NCBI RefSeq assembly: GCF_036067295.1
Contig: NZ_CP107954.1
Coordinates: 3,534,001 to 3,598,000 of the forward strand
Source of the DNA: Kribbella sp. NBC_00382
Lineage (GTDB): Bacteria > Actinomycetota > Actinomycetes > Propionibacteriales > Kribbellaceae
DNA: 64,000 nt
Reading direction: 5' to 3'
Below are positions 8,756-16,890 of this stretch, in pieces. How positions within the stretch are numbered: position 1 is the stretch's first letter; each line of letters begins with the position of its first letter. The position numbers and the translations under genes are program-made. The notes below the pieces were generated by a model, which saw only the letters and a list, made by a program, of their open reading frames with translations, did not search any database and was not told the origin of the DNA.

Positions 8756-8777
8756 GGTCATCGGGTGCTCATTCGGT
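8756..8777 (+). promoter_or_regulatory. Second PHO-box-like direct repeat, facing senX3
   Basis: GGTCATCGGGT (8756-8766) and GCTCATTCGGT (8767-8777) are two adjacent 11-nt units resembling the phoU-side repeat. They end 36 bp before the senX3 start, compatible with autoregulation of the two-component system. Confidence 0.5.
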
Positions 8778-8799
8778 CTTTCCCTCCTGGTTGCCCGCG

Positions 8800-8805
8800 T
8801 AGCAT
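8800..8805 (+). promoter_or_regulatory. Candidate -10 element of senX3 (leaderless)
   Basis: TAGCAT lies 7 nt before the GTG start of senX3 at 8813. That spacing would put the transcription start at the GTG itself, as in leaderless actinobacterial genes. No clear -35 is seen, which is common at activator-dependent PHO promoters. Confidence 0.4.
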
Positions 8806-8812
8806 CGTTGTC

Positions 8813-10036
8813 GTGGACCCCACGCTGGCTGCGGTGCTGGGCGGCGTCATCGGCGCGGCCCTGGCTCTGCTTTCACTCGGTGCGATGATGCTTTCCGAGC
8901 GATCTCAGACCAAGGTGCCGGTCTCCCCGGACCCGATCGTGCCCAACGGCGTCGCCACCGTCTTGTCCGTCCTCCGCTCCTCCGCGGTGGTGATGGGCCC
9001 CGAGGACCAGGTGCTCCAGGCGAGCGCCCCGGCCCACGTTCTCGGCATCGTACGAGGCGAACGGCTCGTCGTGGAGGACCTGCTGACCATGGTCCGGGCG
9101 GTCCGCCGCGATGGCGAGATCCGCCAGCAGGACCTGGAGATCGTCCGCGGCCGGCTCGGCGCCACGCAGTACGTGAGCGCGCGGGTCGCCCCGCTGGGCA
9201 GTCAGCTGGTGCTGGTACTGGTCGAGGACCGGACCCGGGAACGCCGGCTGGACGCGATCCGGCGCGACTTCACCGTCAACGTCAGCCACGAGCTGAAGAC
9301 CCCGATCGGCGCGATCATCCTGCTCGCGGACGCGGTCGCGGAGGCCTCCGACGACCCCGAGGCCGTGCAGCGGTTCTCCGGCCGGATGCGGATCGAGGCG
9401 AGCCGGCTGAGCCGGCTGGTCAAGGAGATCATCGAGCTGTCCCGGCTGCAGGGCGACGATCCGCTGGAGCACCCCGCGCCGGTCGACATCAACGGCGTGA
9501 TCGAGTCCGCGGTCGATCGTTGCCGGGTCGACGCCGAGGACCGCGACATCAACCTGGTGGTGAAGACCGACCCCGCCCTCGAGGTGATGGGCAGCGAGGA
9601 CCAGCTGGCGATCGCGATCGGCAACCTGGTCGAGAACGCCGTCAACTACAGCCCCGACGGGACCCGGGTGGCAGTCGCCGCCCACCCGATCGGGGACCTG
9701 GTGGAGATCACCGTCAGCGACCAGGGCGTCGGGATCCCGAGCAGTGACCTGGAACGGATCTTCGAGCGCTTCTACCGGGTCGACCGGGCCAGGAGCCGCG
9801 AGACCGGTGGTACCGGCCTCGGCCTGTCCATCGTCAAGCACATCGCCTCGATCCACGGTGGCGACGTGCGGGTCTGGAGCGTCGAGGGCCAGGGATCCAC
9901 CTTCACCGTCCGACTCCCGCTGCGGCTCGATCCCGCGACCGGGCAACCGACGGACCCCTCCATCCAGGAGGAGTCCGACACCCCCCTGACGCCGACCCCG
10001 TCGGAGGATCAGAAAACCAAGGAGGCAGCTTCGTGA
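8813..10036 (+). CDS. senX3: SenX3-type sensor histidine kinase
   Basis: A 407-aa membrane kinase. One N-terminal hydrophobic segment (about residues 6-28) is followed by a PAS-like sensor domain (about 45-140). The dimerisation/H-box is FTVNVSHELKTPIGA with phospho-accepting His159. The N-box is IGNLVENAVNYSPDGTRV, and the G boxes are SDQGVGIP and GGTGLGLSIVKHI. A short Pro/Thr-rich acidic tail ends the protein. GTG 8813 matches the usual SenX3 N-terminus; an upstream in-frame GTG at 8765 would disrupt the promoter region. It overlaps regX3 by 4 nt. It senses phosphate limitation together with PhoU and Pst. Confidence 0.92.
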   Translation: MDPTLAAVLGGVIGAALALLSLGAMMLSERSQTKVPVSPDPIVPNGVATVLSVLRSSAVVMGPEDQVLQASAPAHVLGIVRGERLVVEDLLTMVRAVRRDGEIRQQDLEIVRGRLGATQYVSARVAPLGSQLVLVLVEDRTRERRLDAIRRDFTVNVSHELKTPIGAIILLADAVAEASDDPEAVQRFSGRMRIEASRLSRLVKEIIELSRLQGDDPLEHPAPVDINGVIESAVDRCRVDAEDRDINLVVKTDPALEVMGSEDQLAIAIGNLVENAVNYSPDGTRVAVAAHPIGDLVEITVSDQGVGIPSSDLERIFERFYRVDRARSRETGGTGLGLSIVKHIASIHGGDVRVWSVEGQGSTFTVRLPLRLDPATGQPTDPSIQEESDTPLTPTPSEDQKTKEAAS

Positions 10037-10710
10037 CCCGAGTGCTGGTCGTCGAAGACGAAGAGAGCTACAGCGACGCGTTGTCGTACGTTCTGCGCAA
10101 GGAAGGGTTCGAGGTCGCCGTGGCCGAGACCGGACCGGACGCGCTGGACGAGTACGACCGGGCCGGCGCCGACATCGTCCTGCTGGACCTGATGCTGCCG
10201 GGCCTGTCCGGTACCGAGGTCTGCCGCGCGCTCCGCAGCCGCGGCAACGTCCCGGTGATCATCGTGTCGGCCAAGGACACCGAGGTCGACAAGGTCGTCG
10301 GCCTCGAACTGGGCGCCGACGACTACGTCACCAAGCCCTACAGCCCGCGCGAACTGCTGGCCCGCATCCGCGCGGTCCTGCGCCGCGGCCAGGACGTCGA
10401 ACTGCTCCCGGACACCCTGGAGGCAGGCCCGGTCCGGATGGACGTCGAGCGGCACGTGGTGACCGTCTCCGGCACCGAGATCCGGCTCCCCCTCAAGGAG
10501 TTCGAACTCCTCGAGATGCTGCTCCGCAACACCGGCCGCGTCCTCACCCGCGGCCAACTGATCGACCGCATCTGGGGCGCCGACTACGTAGGCGACACCA
10601 AAACCCTGGACGTCCACGTCAAACGCCTCCGCTCCAAACTGGAGAAGGACCCCTCCAACCCATCCCACCTGGTAACCGTGCGAGGCCTGGGCTACAAGTT
10701 CGAAGCCTGA
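10033..10710 (+). CDS. regX3: RegX3 response regulator (OmpR/PhoB family)
   Basis: A 225-aa two-domain regulator. The receiver domain has the acidic pocket VVEDEE, phospho-acceptor Asp52 in VLLDLMLPG, the conserved Thr/Ser in IIVSAKDTEVD and Lys in YVTKPYSPREL. The C-terminal winged helix shows LKEFELLEMLLRNTGRVLTR and DVHVKRLRSKLEKDP. GTG 10033 overlaps the senX3 stop. It is the phosphate-responsive regulator in actinobacteria and is expected to bind the PHO-box-like repeats in the phoU-senX3 space. The last 150 nt are markedly C-rich compared with the start of the gene. Confidence 0.93.
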   Translation: MTRVLVVEDEESYSDALSYVLRKEGFEVAVAETGPDALDEYDRAGADIVLLDLMLPGLSGTEVCRALRSRGNVPVIIVSAKDTEVDKVVGLELGADDYVTKPYSPRELLARIRAVLRRGQDVELLPDTLEAGPVRMDVERHVVTVSGTEIRLPLKEFELLEMLLRNTGRVLTRGQLIDRIWGADYVGDTKTLDVHVKRLRSKLEKDPSNPSHLVTVRGLGYKFEA

Positions 10711-10711
10711 T

Positions 10712-10858
10712 CGCGACGTAGGAGCCGTCCCCACGCGCCCGGCGTGCTCGCTCCTACGTCGCGAGCCCGGCGTGCTCGCTCCTACGTCGCGCGTGGCGCC
10801 TTCGGCGTACAGGCGCTCTCGCGCGATGCGCCTTCGGCGTACCGCCCCTACGTCGCGA
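10712..10858 (+). repeat. Nested direct and inverted repeats downstream of regX3
   Basis: The 16-mer GGCGTGCTCGCTCCTACG and what follows occur as a near 26-bp direct repeat at 10738-10763 and 10766-10791, both ending CTCCTACGTCGCG. Their 3' halves are the exact reverse complement of CGCGACGTAGGAGC at 10712-10725, so a 14-bp stem can form with either copy. GCGCCTTCGGCGTAC is also repeated (10796-10810, 10828-10842), and CCTACGTCGCGA occurs a third time at 10847-10858. It may act as the regX3 terminator or be a remnant of repeat expansion. The rest of 10711-10984 holds no gene I can support. Confidence 0.7.
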
Positions 10859-10984
10859 ACTCGCCTACCGACCGGGCTGGCGTCGACTTTGTGCTCCACC
10901 TGAGCAAGTCAGCTGGGCTGGATCCGCTCAGACGAAGCACAAAGTCGGTGGTGGAGGTGTCTGCGGCTCGGCAGACTGGATGGC

Positions 10985-11302
10985 GTGTCAGAGCATCTCG
11001 GGGATCGCAAGGCCATCGAGCATCTCATCGGCCGTCCCTTGGCCCAGGAATGGCCACGAGATGCAATGGCGGCGGGGACCCGCGTCACCGTGGTCCAGGA
11101 TGAGAACGGGGCCGGTCCATGGCGACAAGTCTTCACCGGAACCATCAGCGGTATGGCTGCCCCGGAACCTGTCGACCACCCGATGGCCCACGACGGTGAA
11201 CTGGCCTACTGGGTCGACTTCGACGAGCCGCAGCACGACATCTCCGACGACGGCCCCTACCGGAAGGCCCAGATCTGGGCTCGCTACCTCCGCGCTGACT
11301 AG
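10985..11302 (+). CDS. Conserved-looking hypothetical protein
   Basis: A 105-aa acidic protein starting from GTG 10985 (MSEHLGDRKAIEHLIGRPLA). It has one central beta-rich stretch TRVTVVQDENGAGPWRQVFT followed by GTISG and a Tyr/Trp-rich C-terminus ending YRKAQIWARYLRAD. No signal peptide, membrane segment or known catalytic motif is visible. The beta-strand/GxxG pattern recalls small SH3-like domains, but that is speculation. No clear Shine-Dalgarno precedes the GTG, so the start is uncertain. Codon bias at third positions supports a real gene. Function unknown. Confidence 0.55.
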   Translation: MSEHLGDRKAIEHLIGRPLAQEWPRDAMAAGTRVTVVQDENGAGPWRQVFTGTISGMAAPEPVDHPMAHDGELAYWVDFDEPQHDISDDGPYRKAQIWARYLRAD

Positions 11303-11398
11303 CGGCGGACAACCGGGTGTACGCGTCATCGAACTGCAAGCTGACTGGCGGGGGCGTGGGGAATGCCACGGGTGGGGCATGGGGTGGTATTGGGGCTC

Positions 11399-11417
11399 TT
11401 AGCTTAGGCTGTCCTAA
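11399..11417 (+). promoter_or_regulatory. DtxR/IdeR iron box upstream of the siderophore-binding lipoprotein gene
   Basis: TTAGCTTAGGCTGTCCTAA matches 16 of 19 positions of the palindromic consensus TTAGGTTAGSCTAACCTAA recognised by DtxR, IdeR and DmdR. It ends 14 nt before the Shine-Dalgarno AAGGAG at 11432-11437. Iron-loaded regulator would repress the gene, so expression is expected in iron starvation. Confidence 0.85.
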
Positions 11418-11445
11418 GTTTCCAGCCCTTTAAGGAGTAGTGCTC

Positions 11446-12453
11446 ATGTTCTGGTCCCGTTCCGGTGCGTTGGCGGTTGCCGCGCTTGTTGCGTCTAGCG
11501 CGTTAGTTGCGTGTGGGAGTGATGACGACAAGGCGCAGGTGCCTGCTGCGGCTGCTTCTGCTGGGTTTCCGGTGACTTTGAAGAACACGTTCGGGGAGAC
11601 GACGATCGCGAAGAAGCCGGAGCGGATCGTCACGCTCGGGTGGAATGCGCAGGATGTCGTGTACGCGCTCGGTGAGACGCCGGTCGGGATGCCCAAGGTC
11701 ACCTATGGGCCGACGCCGGCGGGAACGACCGCCTGGGATGCGGACAAGTTCGATCCGGCGAAGACGACCTTGCTCGACACCACCGACAGCATCCCGTTCG
11801 AGAAGGTGGCGGCGCTGCGGCCGGACGTGATTCTGGCGCCGTACGAGGGGTTCGACAAGGCGACGTACACGAAGCTGTCGGAGATCGCGCCGACGGTCGC
11901 GTACCCGGGTGCCCCGTGGCAGACCACCTGGCAGGACCAGACGACCATCATCGGCAAGGCGCTCGGCAAGTCGGCCGAGGCGGACAAGTTGGTGGCCGGG
12001 ATCAAGGACCTGACCACCAAGGCGGCCGCGGATCACCCCGAGTTCAAGGGCAAGACGCTGTCGATCCTGTCGTACGGCGCCGAGAACTACGCCTACATGC
12101 CGGGTGACCCGCGGGTGCAGATCATGAACGAGATGGGCTTCGTCAACGCACCGGGGATCGAGAAGCTCGAGCAGGGCAACGCCAAGAAGGAGTTCGCCCT
12201 CACCGTCAGCAAGGAGCGCCTCAACGACCTCGACGCGGATGTCGTCGTCGGGTACATCGACGGGCTGACGCCGGAGAAGTTCGCGGCCGACAAGGTCTAC
12301 GCGTCACTGCCGGCGTACAAGAAGGGCAACACGTACCTGATGACCGACCAGCAGGTCATCTCCGGGATGAGCGCGGTCAGCGTGCTGAGCGTGCCCTGGG
12401 TCCTCGACAAGATCCTTCCGGGTCTCGCCAAGGCAGCCCAGGCCTCTTCGTAG
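11446..12453 (+). CDS. Iron-siderophore ABC transporter substrate-binding lipoprotein
   Basis: A 335-aa secreted lipoprotein. The signal peptide ends in the lipobox LVAC with lipidated Cys23. The mature part is a class III (FepB/FhuD-like) binding protein: VTLKNTFGETTIAKKPERIV, VVYALGETPVG and a long helical linker after DSIPFEKVAALRPDVILAP. ATG 11446 has AAGGAG 8 nt upstream; an in-frame GTG at 11440 is less well placed. It stands alone without permease or ATPase genes nearby, so it probably feeds a transporter encoded elsewhere. Regulation by the iron box at 11399-11417 is likely. The exact siderophore is not predictable. Confidence 0.88.
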   Translation: MFWSRSGALAVAALVASSALVACGSDDDKAQVPAAAASAGFPVTLKNTFGETTIAKKPERIVTLGWNAQDVVYALGETPVGMPKVTYGPTPAGTTAWDADKFDPAKTTLLDTTDSIPFEKVAALRPDVILAPYEGFDKATYTKLSEIAPTVAYPGAPWQTTWQDQTTIIGKALGKSAEADKLVAGIKDLTTKAAADHPEFKGKTLSILSYGAENYAYMPGDPRVQIMNEMGFVNAPGIEKLEQGNAKKEFALTVSKERLNDLDADVVVGYIDGLTPEKFAADKVYASLPAYKKGNTYLMTDQQVISGMSAVSVLSVPWVLDKILPGLAKAAQASS

Positions 12454-12464
12454 AGAGGGGTAGC

Positions 12465-13010
12465 TCAGCCTTCTTTTTCGGTATCCGGTCGCGGCGACGG
12501 GGAGTAGTGGTCCGTCGTCAGCACCGGGATCGAGGTGGTGAGCGGGCCGGCCTCGGCGAAGGTGATCGTCACCTTGAGCATCTGGCCCGGCTTACCGCCC
12601 GTGACGGTGACCGGCGCGCCGTCAGCCGGCGGGATCGTGTAGGACGTACCGGGCTTGAGGTCGGTCTCCTTGAGGCCTGCGATCGTCACCGAACCGGCCT
12701 GCTCGGTGCTGGTGTTCTGGGCATTCGGGTCGGCCGGGGCCGAGGCGATGCTGACCAGCTTGTCGTCGGACTGGCCGCTGTTCACGATCGCGCCATGCAG
12801 CTCGCCCTTGCCGTCCTCGGAAGCGAGCACCAATAGGTTGCGGACGTTGATGCTGCCCGACTGCGCATTGGTGCCCTCGGCGGCCTGGTAGGGCTTGGAG
12901 GTCTGGGCGTCGAAGCTGGCGCCACATGCCGCGACCGTGATGCTCAGAGCGACGGTGGCTCCGGCCAGCGCGGTACGCCGAACGGCCTGCGAGGACAACG
13001 TGATGGGCAC
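12465..13010 (-). CDS. DUF461-like lipoprotein next to carD
   Basis: A 181-aa predicted lipoprotein. The signal peptide ends with VAAC, lipidated Cys29. The mature domain is beta-rich (SINVRNLLVLASEDGKGELH, VTIAGLKETDLKPGTSYTIP) and resembles the DUF461/PCu(A)C-like Ig-fold lipoproteins found beside carD in Streptomyces. The Met/His copper ligands of true PCu(A)C proteins are not evident, so a copper role should not be assumed. GTG 13010 is preceded by GGAGAGGG at 8 nt; the longer open frame upstream lacks a signal peptide at its start. Divergent from carD, convergent with the siderophore-binding gene. Confidence 0.75.
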   Translation of the reverse strand: MPITLSSQAVRRTALAGATVALSITVAACGASFDAQTSKPYQAAEGTNAQSGSINVRNLLVLASEDGKGELHGAIVNSGQSDDKLVSIASAPADPNAQNTSTEQAGSVTIAGLKETDLKPGTSYTIPPADGAPVTVTGGKPGQMLKVTITFAEAGPLTTSIPVLTTDHYSPSPRPDTEKEG

Positions 13011-13232
13011 TGGTGTTCCCTCTCCTACAACCCGATGGATGCCGTCAAGCAAAAGCCTCCGGCGGAGCACAGCGTAGCGATCGGGGCCGGTGAGCCCGAC
13101 AGCGACCACCCCTTTCGGTGATGTCCCGGGCAACCATCCTCGCGCGTGTAAGGCACGCCGGACAGCGTTTGTCAAGGCAGGAAATGGCCTCTGACCAGCG
13201 CAAACGCCAGAACCGGACCAGCGACTGCGTGG

Positions 13233-13238
13233 TAGGAT
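13233..13238 (+). promoter_or_regulatory. Candidate -10 element of carD
   Basis: TAGGAT sits 27 nt before the carD ATG. It is a 4/6 match to TATAAT, and GAAAGGGG follows as a Shine-Dalgarno. No strong -35 is present. The 254-bp space 13011-13264 holds no gene and must contain both divergent promoters. Confidence 0.35.
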
Positions 13239-13264
13239 AGGAGTCGGAAAGGGGCACGTGACAT

Positions 13265-13750
13265 ATGACTTTCAACGTCGGCGAAACGGTTGTTTACCCC
13301 AACCACGGTGCGGCCGTTATCGAGGACATCGAGACCCGTAAGATCAAAGGTGAGGACAAGACCTATCTGGTCTTGAGGATCGTCGCTCAGAACGACCTGG
13401 TCGTCCGGGTCCCCGCGTGCAACCTCGATCTTGTCGGCGTGCGTGACGTCGTGGATCAGGCCGGCTTGGAGCGCGTCTTCGACGTGCTGCGGGCGCCGCA
13501 CACGGAGGAGCCGACCAACTGGTCGCGACGGTACAAGGCGAACCTGGAGAAGCTGCACTCCGGTGACGTGATGAAGGTGGCAGAGGTCGTCCGCGACCTG
13601 TGGCGCCGTGAGCGTGACCGCGGTCTCTCCGCCGGTGAGAAGCGGATGCTGGCGAAGGCTCGCCAGATTCTGGTCTCCGAGCTGGCCCTGGCCGAACACA
13701 CCAACGAGGACAAGGCGGAAGCCATCCTCGACGAGGTCCTCGCCTCCTGA
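13265..13750 (+). CDS. carD: CarD family transcriptional regulator
   Basis: A 161-aa essential RNA polymerase-binding protein. The N-terminal RNAP-interaction domain is [20 protein letters not shown]; the C-terminal helical DNA-binding part contains [40 protein letters not shown] and the conserved Trp that wedges into the -10 upstream edge. It stabilises the open complex at rRNA and housekeeping promoters in actinobacteria. Length and sequence are highly typical. It is followed by ispD after about 60 nt, the usual actinobacterial order. Confidence 0.95.
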   Translation: MTFNVGETVVYPNHGAAVIEDIETRKIKGEDKTYLVLRIVAQNDLVVRVPACNLDLVGVRDVVDQAGLERVFDVLRAPHTEEPTNWSRRYKANLEKLHSGDVMKVAEVVRDLWRRERDRGLSAGEKRMLAKARQILVSELALAEHTNEDKAEAILDEVLAS

Positions 13751-13810
13751 CCGAACTGGTCAGCAGTGGAGTCGGGGTCGCGCGACTGAACCGTCCGGCA
13801 TGATGTGGTC

Positions 13811-14506
13811 GTGAGTACTGCGGCGATCATTCCGGCGGCCGGTCTCGGGCTCAGGCTCGGTGGTGAGGCACCAAAGGCATTGCGAGAGGTCGGTGGCGAA
13901 TCGCTGCTGGTCCACGCCATTCGTGGGCTGCGGGCAGCGACCGCCGCCGACCTCGCCTGCTTTGTGGTCGCCGTCCCTCCGGGTACCGAGGACGACGTCC
14001 ACAAACTGCTCGACCCGTACTCCGGACCGGTGCCACTCCTGATCGTTGCCGGGGGCGCCGAACGGACCGATTCCGTCCGGCTGGCCCTCGAGCTGGTACC
14101 TGAGGACGGCATCGACTGCGTGCTCGTTCATGACGCTGCCCGGCCGTTCGTGCCAGCCGTGGTGATCGAACGGGTCGTTGCCGCGGTCATCGCCGGCGCG
14201 CCCGCGGTGATCCCGGTCGTACCGGTCGTCGACACGATCAAACGCGTCGACGCCACTGGTCTGGTGGTCGACACGCCCGACCGGTCGACGCTGGTCGCAG
14301 TACAGACTCCGCAGGGGTTCGAGCCTGCTTTGTTGCGTCGGGCCCATAGTGGCGACACTGCCGGCGCGACCGATGATGCGATGCTGTGCGAGCGTCTCGG
14401 CGTACCGGTGCAGACGGTCGAGGGTTCCCAGGACGCCTTCAAGGTGACCCGGCCGCGCGACCTGATCCTGGCCGAATCCCTACTGGCGGAAAGGCCTACC
14501 CGGTGA
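13811..14506 (+). CDS. ispD: IspD: 2-C-methyl-D-erythritol 4-phosphate cytidylyltransferase
   Basis: A 231-aa enzyme of the MEP isoprenoid pathway, joining CTP and MEP to give CDP-ME. The N-terminal nucleotide-binding loop is [21 protein letters not shown], followed by [10 protein letters not shown], the family signature, and later [11 protein letters not shown] and [14 protein letters not shown] 13811 gives the family N-terminus; an in-frame GTG two codons upstream (13805) is equally open. No Shine-Dalgarno is apparent. It overlaps ispF by 4 nt (GTGA), so the two pathway enzymes are translationally coupled. Confidence 0.93.
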   Translation: MSTAAIIPAAGLGLRLGGEAPKALREVGGESLLVHAIRGLRAATAADLACFVVAVPPGTEDDVHKLLDPYSGPVPLLIVAGGAERTDSVRLALELVPEDGIDCVLVHDAARPFVPAVVIERVVAAVIAGAPAVIPVVPVVDTIKRVDATGLVVDTPDRSTLVAVQTPQGFEPALLRRAHSGDTAGATDDAMLCERLGVPVQTVEGSQDAFKVTRPRDLILAESLLAERPTR

Positions 14507-14973
14507 AGCTGCCACGCGTGGGCACGGGCGTCGACGTCCACCCGATCGAAGAAGGCCGGCCGATGTGGCTGGCCGGCCTGCACTGGCCCGAGGAGACCGC
14601 CGGACCGTCGGGACACTCTGATGGCGACGTAGCAGCGCACGCTGCCTGCGACGCTTTGTTGTCCGCGGCAAGGCTCGGCGATCTCGGCTCCAACTTCGGT
14701 ACTTCGGAACCGCAATGGGCCGGCGCCTCGGGCGCGACCCTGCTGGGCGAGGCCGCCCGACGGGTCAGGGCAGCCGGCTTCGAAATCGGCAACGTCTCCG
14801 TCCAGGTGATCTGCAACCGCCCCCGCTTCGCGGCCCGCCGCGAGGAAGCTGAGAAGGCCCTCAGCGCTGCCTGCGACGCCGACGTCTCGGTCTCCGCGAC
14901 GACCACCGACGGCCTCGGTCTGACCGGTCGCGGCGAAGGCATCGCGGCCATCGCCACCGCCCTCGTCTACTGA
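14503..14973 (+). CDS. ispF: IspF: 2-C-methyl-D-erythritol 2,4-cyclodiphosphate synthase
   Basis: A 156-aa enzyme that converts CDP-ME 2-phosphate to the cyclodiphosphate in the MEP pathway. Metal-binding residues are in GVDVHPI (DxH) near residue 10; [20 protein letters not shown] and [11 protein letters not shown] are signature blocks, and the C-terminus has the [20 protein letters not shown]-binding loop. GTG 14503 overlaps the ispD stop. The 3' end overlaps the convergent nitrilase gene by 7 nt. Confidence 0.94.
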   Translation: MKLPRVGTGVDVHPIEEGRPMWLAGLHWPEETAGPSGHSDGDVAAHAACDALLSAARLGDLGSNFGTSEPQWAGASGATLLGEAARRVRAAGFEIGNVSVQVICNRPRFAARREEAEKALSAACDADVSVSATTTDGLGLTGRGEGIAAIATALVY

Positions 14974-15932
14974 TCCACCGGTACTTCGGAGAAGCGCGCC
15001 GCCCGCGCATCCAGCTCGTTGCCCCGGGCCTCCGTGAGGATGCCGTAGAGCTCAGGACGCCGACCCCGCATCCAGCGGCGACCGGTGGACAGGGCCACCA
15101 GTTCGAGATCCAGATCCGCCAGTACTACGGCCTCGCCCGGGGTCGGCGTCTCGGCGATGATCCGGCCGTACGGGTCGATCACCATCGCGTTGCCGGTCCG
15201 CAGCTCGTCATCATCGCGCCCGATGCCGTTGCTGAAGAGGACGAACAACCCGTTGTCATGCGCCCGGGCCGGCAACCACCGCAGCAGCCATCCGCGCCCG
15301 TCAGGCCCGTTGAACGCCTTCTCGACCGCCGCCGGATCAACCAACCTGTTCTCCCAGATGTCCAGCGGGATCGGCTTCATCCCGTGCGGGCTGACCGAGT
15401 TCGTCCCGCCGGTCTGATGGGGCGCCAGCAGAACGGTTGCCCCCAGCAACGCGGTGGCACGGACGTTCTCGACCAGCTTGTTGTCCCAGCAGATCAGCAC
15501 CCCCATCCGGACCTGCCACGGCGTATCGAAGACGGTGAACCGCGACCCGCTGGAGATCGCCTCATGCTCGAACGCATGCAGCTTCCGGTGCACGTGGGTG
15601 GTCCCGTCCGGCAGGCAGACGGCGTACGAGTTGAACAACGCGCCGTCCGAAGCCTCGAGCCAGCCGACCCCGATCCCGGCGTCGAGCTCGCTGGCCAACC
15701 TGCGTGCGGCGGTGATGGACGGCCCATCGACGGGCTCGGAAAGCTGGTGCAGGCGGGCGGCGGTGTGGCGGCGGAGGTGCCAATAGCCGAGGAGGCACAT
15801 CTCCGGGAAGACGACCAACTGGGCGCCCTCGGCGACGGCCTGGTGGGCGAGGCGGGTGATGGTTTCGAGGTTGCGGTCCGGGCGATCGGGGACGGCTTCG
15901 AACTGGACGACGGCACTGCGGAAGGTGCTCAC
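14967..15932 (-). CDS. Carbon-nitrogen hydrolase (nitrilase superfamily)
   Basis: A 321-aa protein with the intact nitrilase triad: Glu44 in VVFPEM, Lys117 in VHRKLHAF and Cys148 in VLICWDN. The N-terminus [20 protein letters not shown] fits the fold. It most resembles amidase/carbamoylase-type branches that act on linear C-N bonds; nitrile substrates are less likely. GTG 15932 is chosen because the open frame upstream does not resemble the family. Divergent from the LysR gene at 16003, which probably controls it. The 3' end overlaps ispF by 7 nt. Confidence 0.85.
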   Translation of the reverse strand: MSTFRSAVVQFEAVPDRPDRNLETITRLAHQAVAEGAQLVVFPEMCLLGYWHLRRHTAARLHQLSEPVDGPSITAARRLASELDAGIGVGWLEASDGALFNSYAVCLPDGTTHVHRKLHAFEHEAISSGSRFTVFDTPWQVRMGVLICWDNKLVENVRATALLGATVLLAPHQTGGTNSVSPHGMKPIPLDIWENRLVDPAAVEKAFNGPDGRGWLLRWLPARAHDNGLFVLFSNGIGRDDDELRTGNAMVIDPYGRIIAETPTPGEAVVLADLDLELVALSTGRRWMRGRRPELYGILTEARGNELDARAARFSEVPVDQ

Positions 15933-15984
15933 GACACCCAGGAAAGCGTGGATATTCCATGCCGTCCAATAGCAATGAGGTGGT

Positions 15985-16009
15985 GATCCATATCCTGAGG
16001 TTATGGATC
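15985..16009. promoter_or_regulatory. Palindrome over the LysR start codon, candidate autoregulatory site
   Basis: GATCCATA (15985-15992) and TATGGATC (16002-16009) form a perfect 8-bp inverted repeat with a 9-bp spacer. It contains the ATG of the LysR gene (16003-16005) and lies in the 70-bp space shared with the nitrilase. LysR proteins typically bind such dyads in the divergent promoter. Confidence 0.5.
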
Positions 16010-16890
16010 TCAAGCTGCTGCGGGCCTTCGTGACGGTGGCGCGGTGTGGGAATTTCGGTGCCGCGGCCGGTGAGTTGGCGACGAGTCAGCCGGCGCTGAC
16101 CAAGCAGATCCAGCAGCTCGAACGGCGGTTGGCCTCAACACTCTTCGATCGCGGGCGGCACGGTGCCCGGCTGACGGCCGCAGGCGAGTTGCTGCTGCCT
16201 GACGCCTTGGAAGTACTCGGCCGGGCTGAGGCGTTCGAGCGGCGGGCCGCGCAGATCGCTCTCGGTGTCGAAGGAGCGCTGGCGATCGGCTTTGGGATGT
16301 CCGGCATCGAGCTGGCGCCACGAGCGGTCGCGCTGTTCCGGAGCCGCTATCCGCGGGTGGAGGTGACGCTGGATGACATGTCGTCGGCCGTCCAGTACGA
16401 GCGCCTGCTGGCAGGGAGTCTCCAGGTCGGCCTAGTCCGGCTCCCGGTGCCGCCCGGCCTCAAACACCTTCGGCTGCAGAAGGACCGGCTGGCACTCGTA
16501 GTACCGGCTGGTGAGGTTGTCCCGGCCGGGTTGGCGACTTGGCTCGACCAGCGGCCGCTCGTACGTCTCGTACCTGAGCGTGGACCGGGCCTGACAACCC
16601 AGACCACCAACCTGTACTCCGTACTAGGCTGCCGGCCGCTAGTGCTGCAGGAGGCTGCCGACCTGCAAACGGTGCTCGCATTGGTGGCTGCTGGGGTGGG
16701 GCAGGCCGTAGTACCGGCGAGCAGTGCTGCGATTGCGCCGGCTGCTGTGCGCTTCATCCCCATCCCGGGCGAAGCGGCGACCTGGTGGACGGGTGCAGCG
16801 TGGAATCCGGCGTTCCCCTCGCCGCTCGTCTCCCACTTCCTCACCGCAGCCAACCAGATCGCCGACCAGCCCAGCCCTAGGTCTGGGTGA
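16003..16890 (+). CDS. LysR family transcriptional regulator
   Basis: A 295-aa LTTR. The N-terminal winged HTH is MDLKLLRAFVTVARCGNFGA then AAGELATSQPALTKQIQQLE followed by RRLASTLFDR, an unmistakable family signature. A co-inducer-binding domain of the periplasmic-binding-protein type follows (about residues 90-290), including LVGLVAAGVGQAVVPASSA-like effector pocket features. It is divergent from the nitrilase gene and probably activates it in response to a substrate or product. A palindrome covers its own start codon. Confidence 0.9.
   Translation: MDLKLLRAFVTVARCGNFGAAAGELATSQPALTKQIQQLERRLASTLFDRGRHGARLTAAGELLLPDALEVLGRAEAFERRAAQIALGVEGALAIGFGMSGIELAPRAVALFRSRYPRVEVTLDDMSSAVQYERLLAGSLQVGLVRLPVPPGLKHLRLQKDRLALVVPAGEVVPAGLATWLDQRPLVRLVPERGPGLTTQTTNLYSVLGCRPLVLQEAADLQTVLALVAAGVGQAVVPASSAAIAPAAVRFIPIPGEAATWWTGAAWNPAFPSPLVSHFLTAANQIADQPSPRSG

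Noticed and set aside
10712..10858. CRISPR-like array after regX3
   Set aside because: Repeats are only two or three, of different families, with 2-nt or irregular spacing and no cas genes.
12465..13010. PCu(A)C copper chaperone
   Set aside because: Fold and position are similar, but the conserved Met/His copper ligands are not visible, so only a DUF461-like lipoprotein is called.
16639..16890. C-terminal part of the frameshifted two-TM protein
   Set aside because: This stretch is antisense to the LysR gene and changes to Arg/Gly-rich composition, so the true end is probably near or before 16891.
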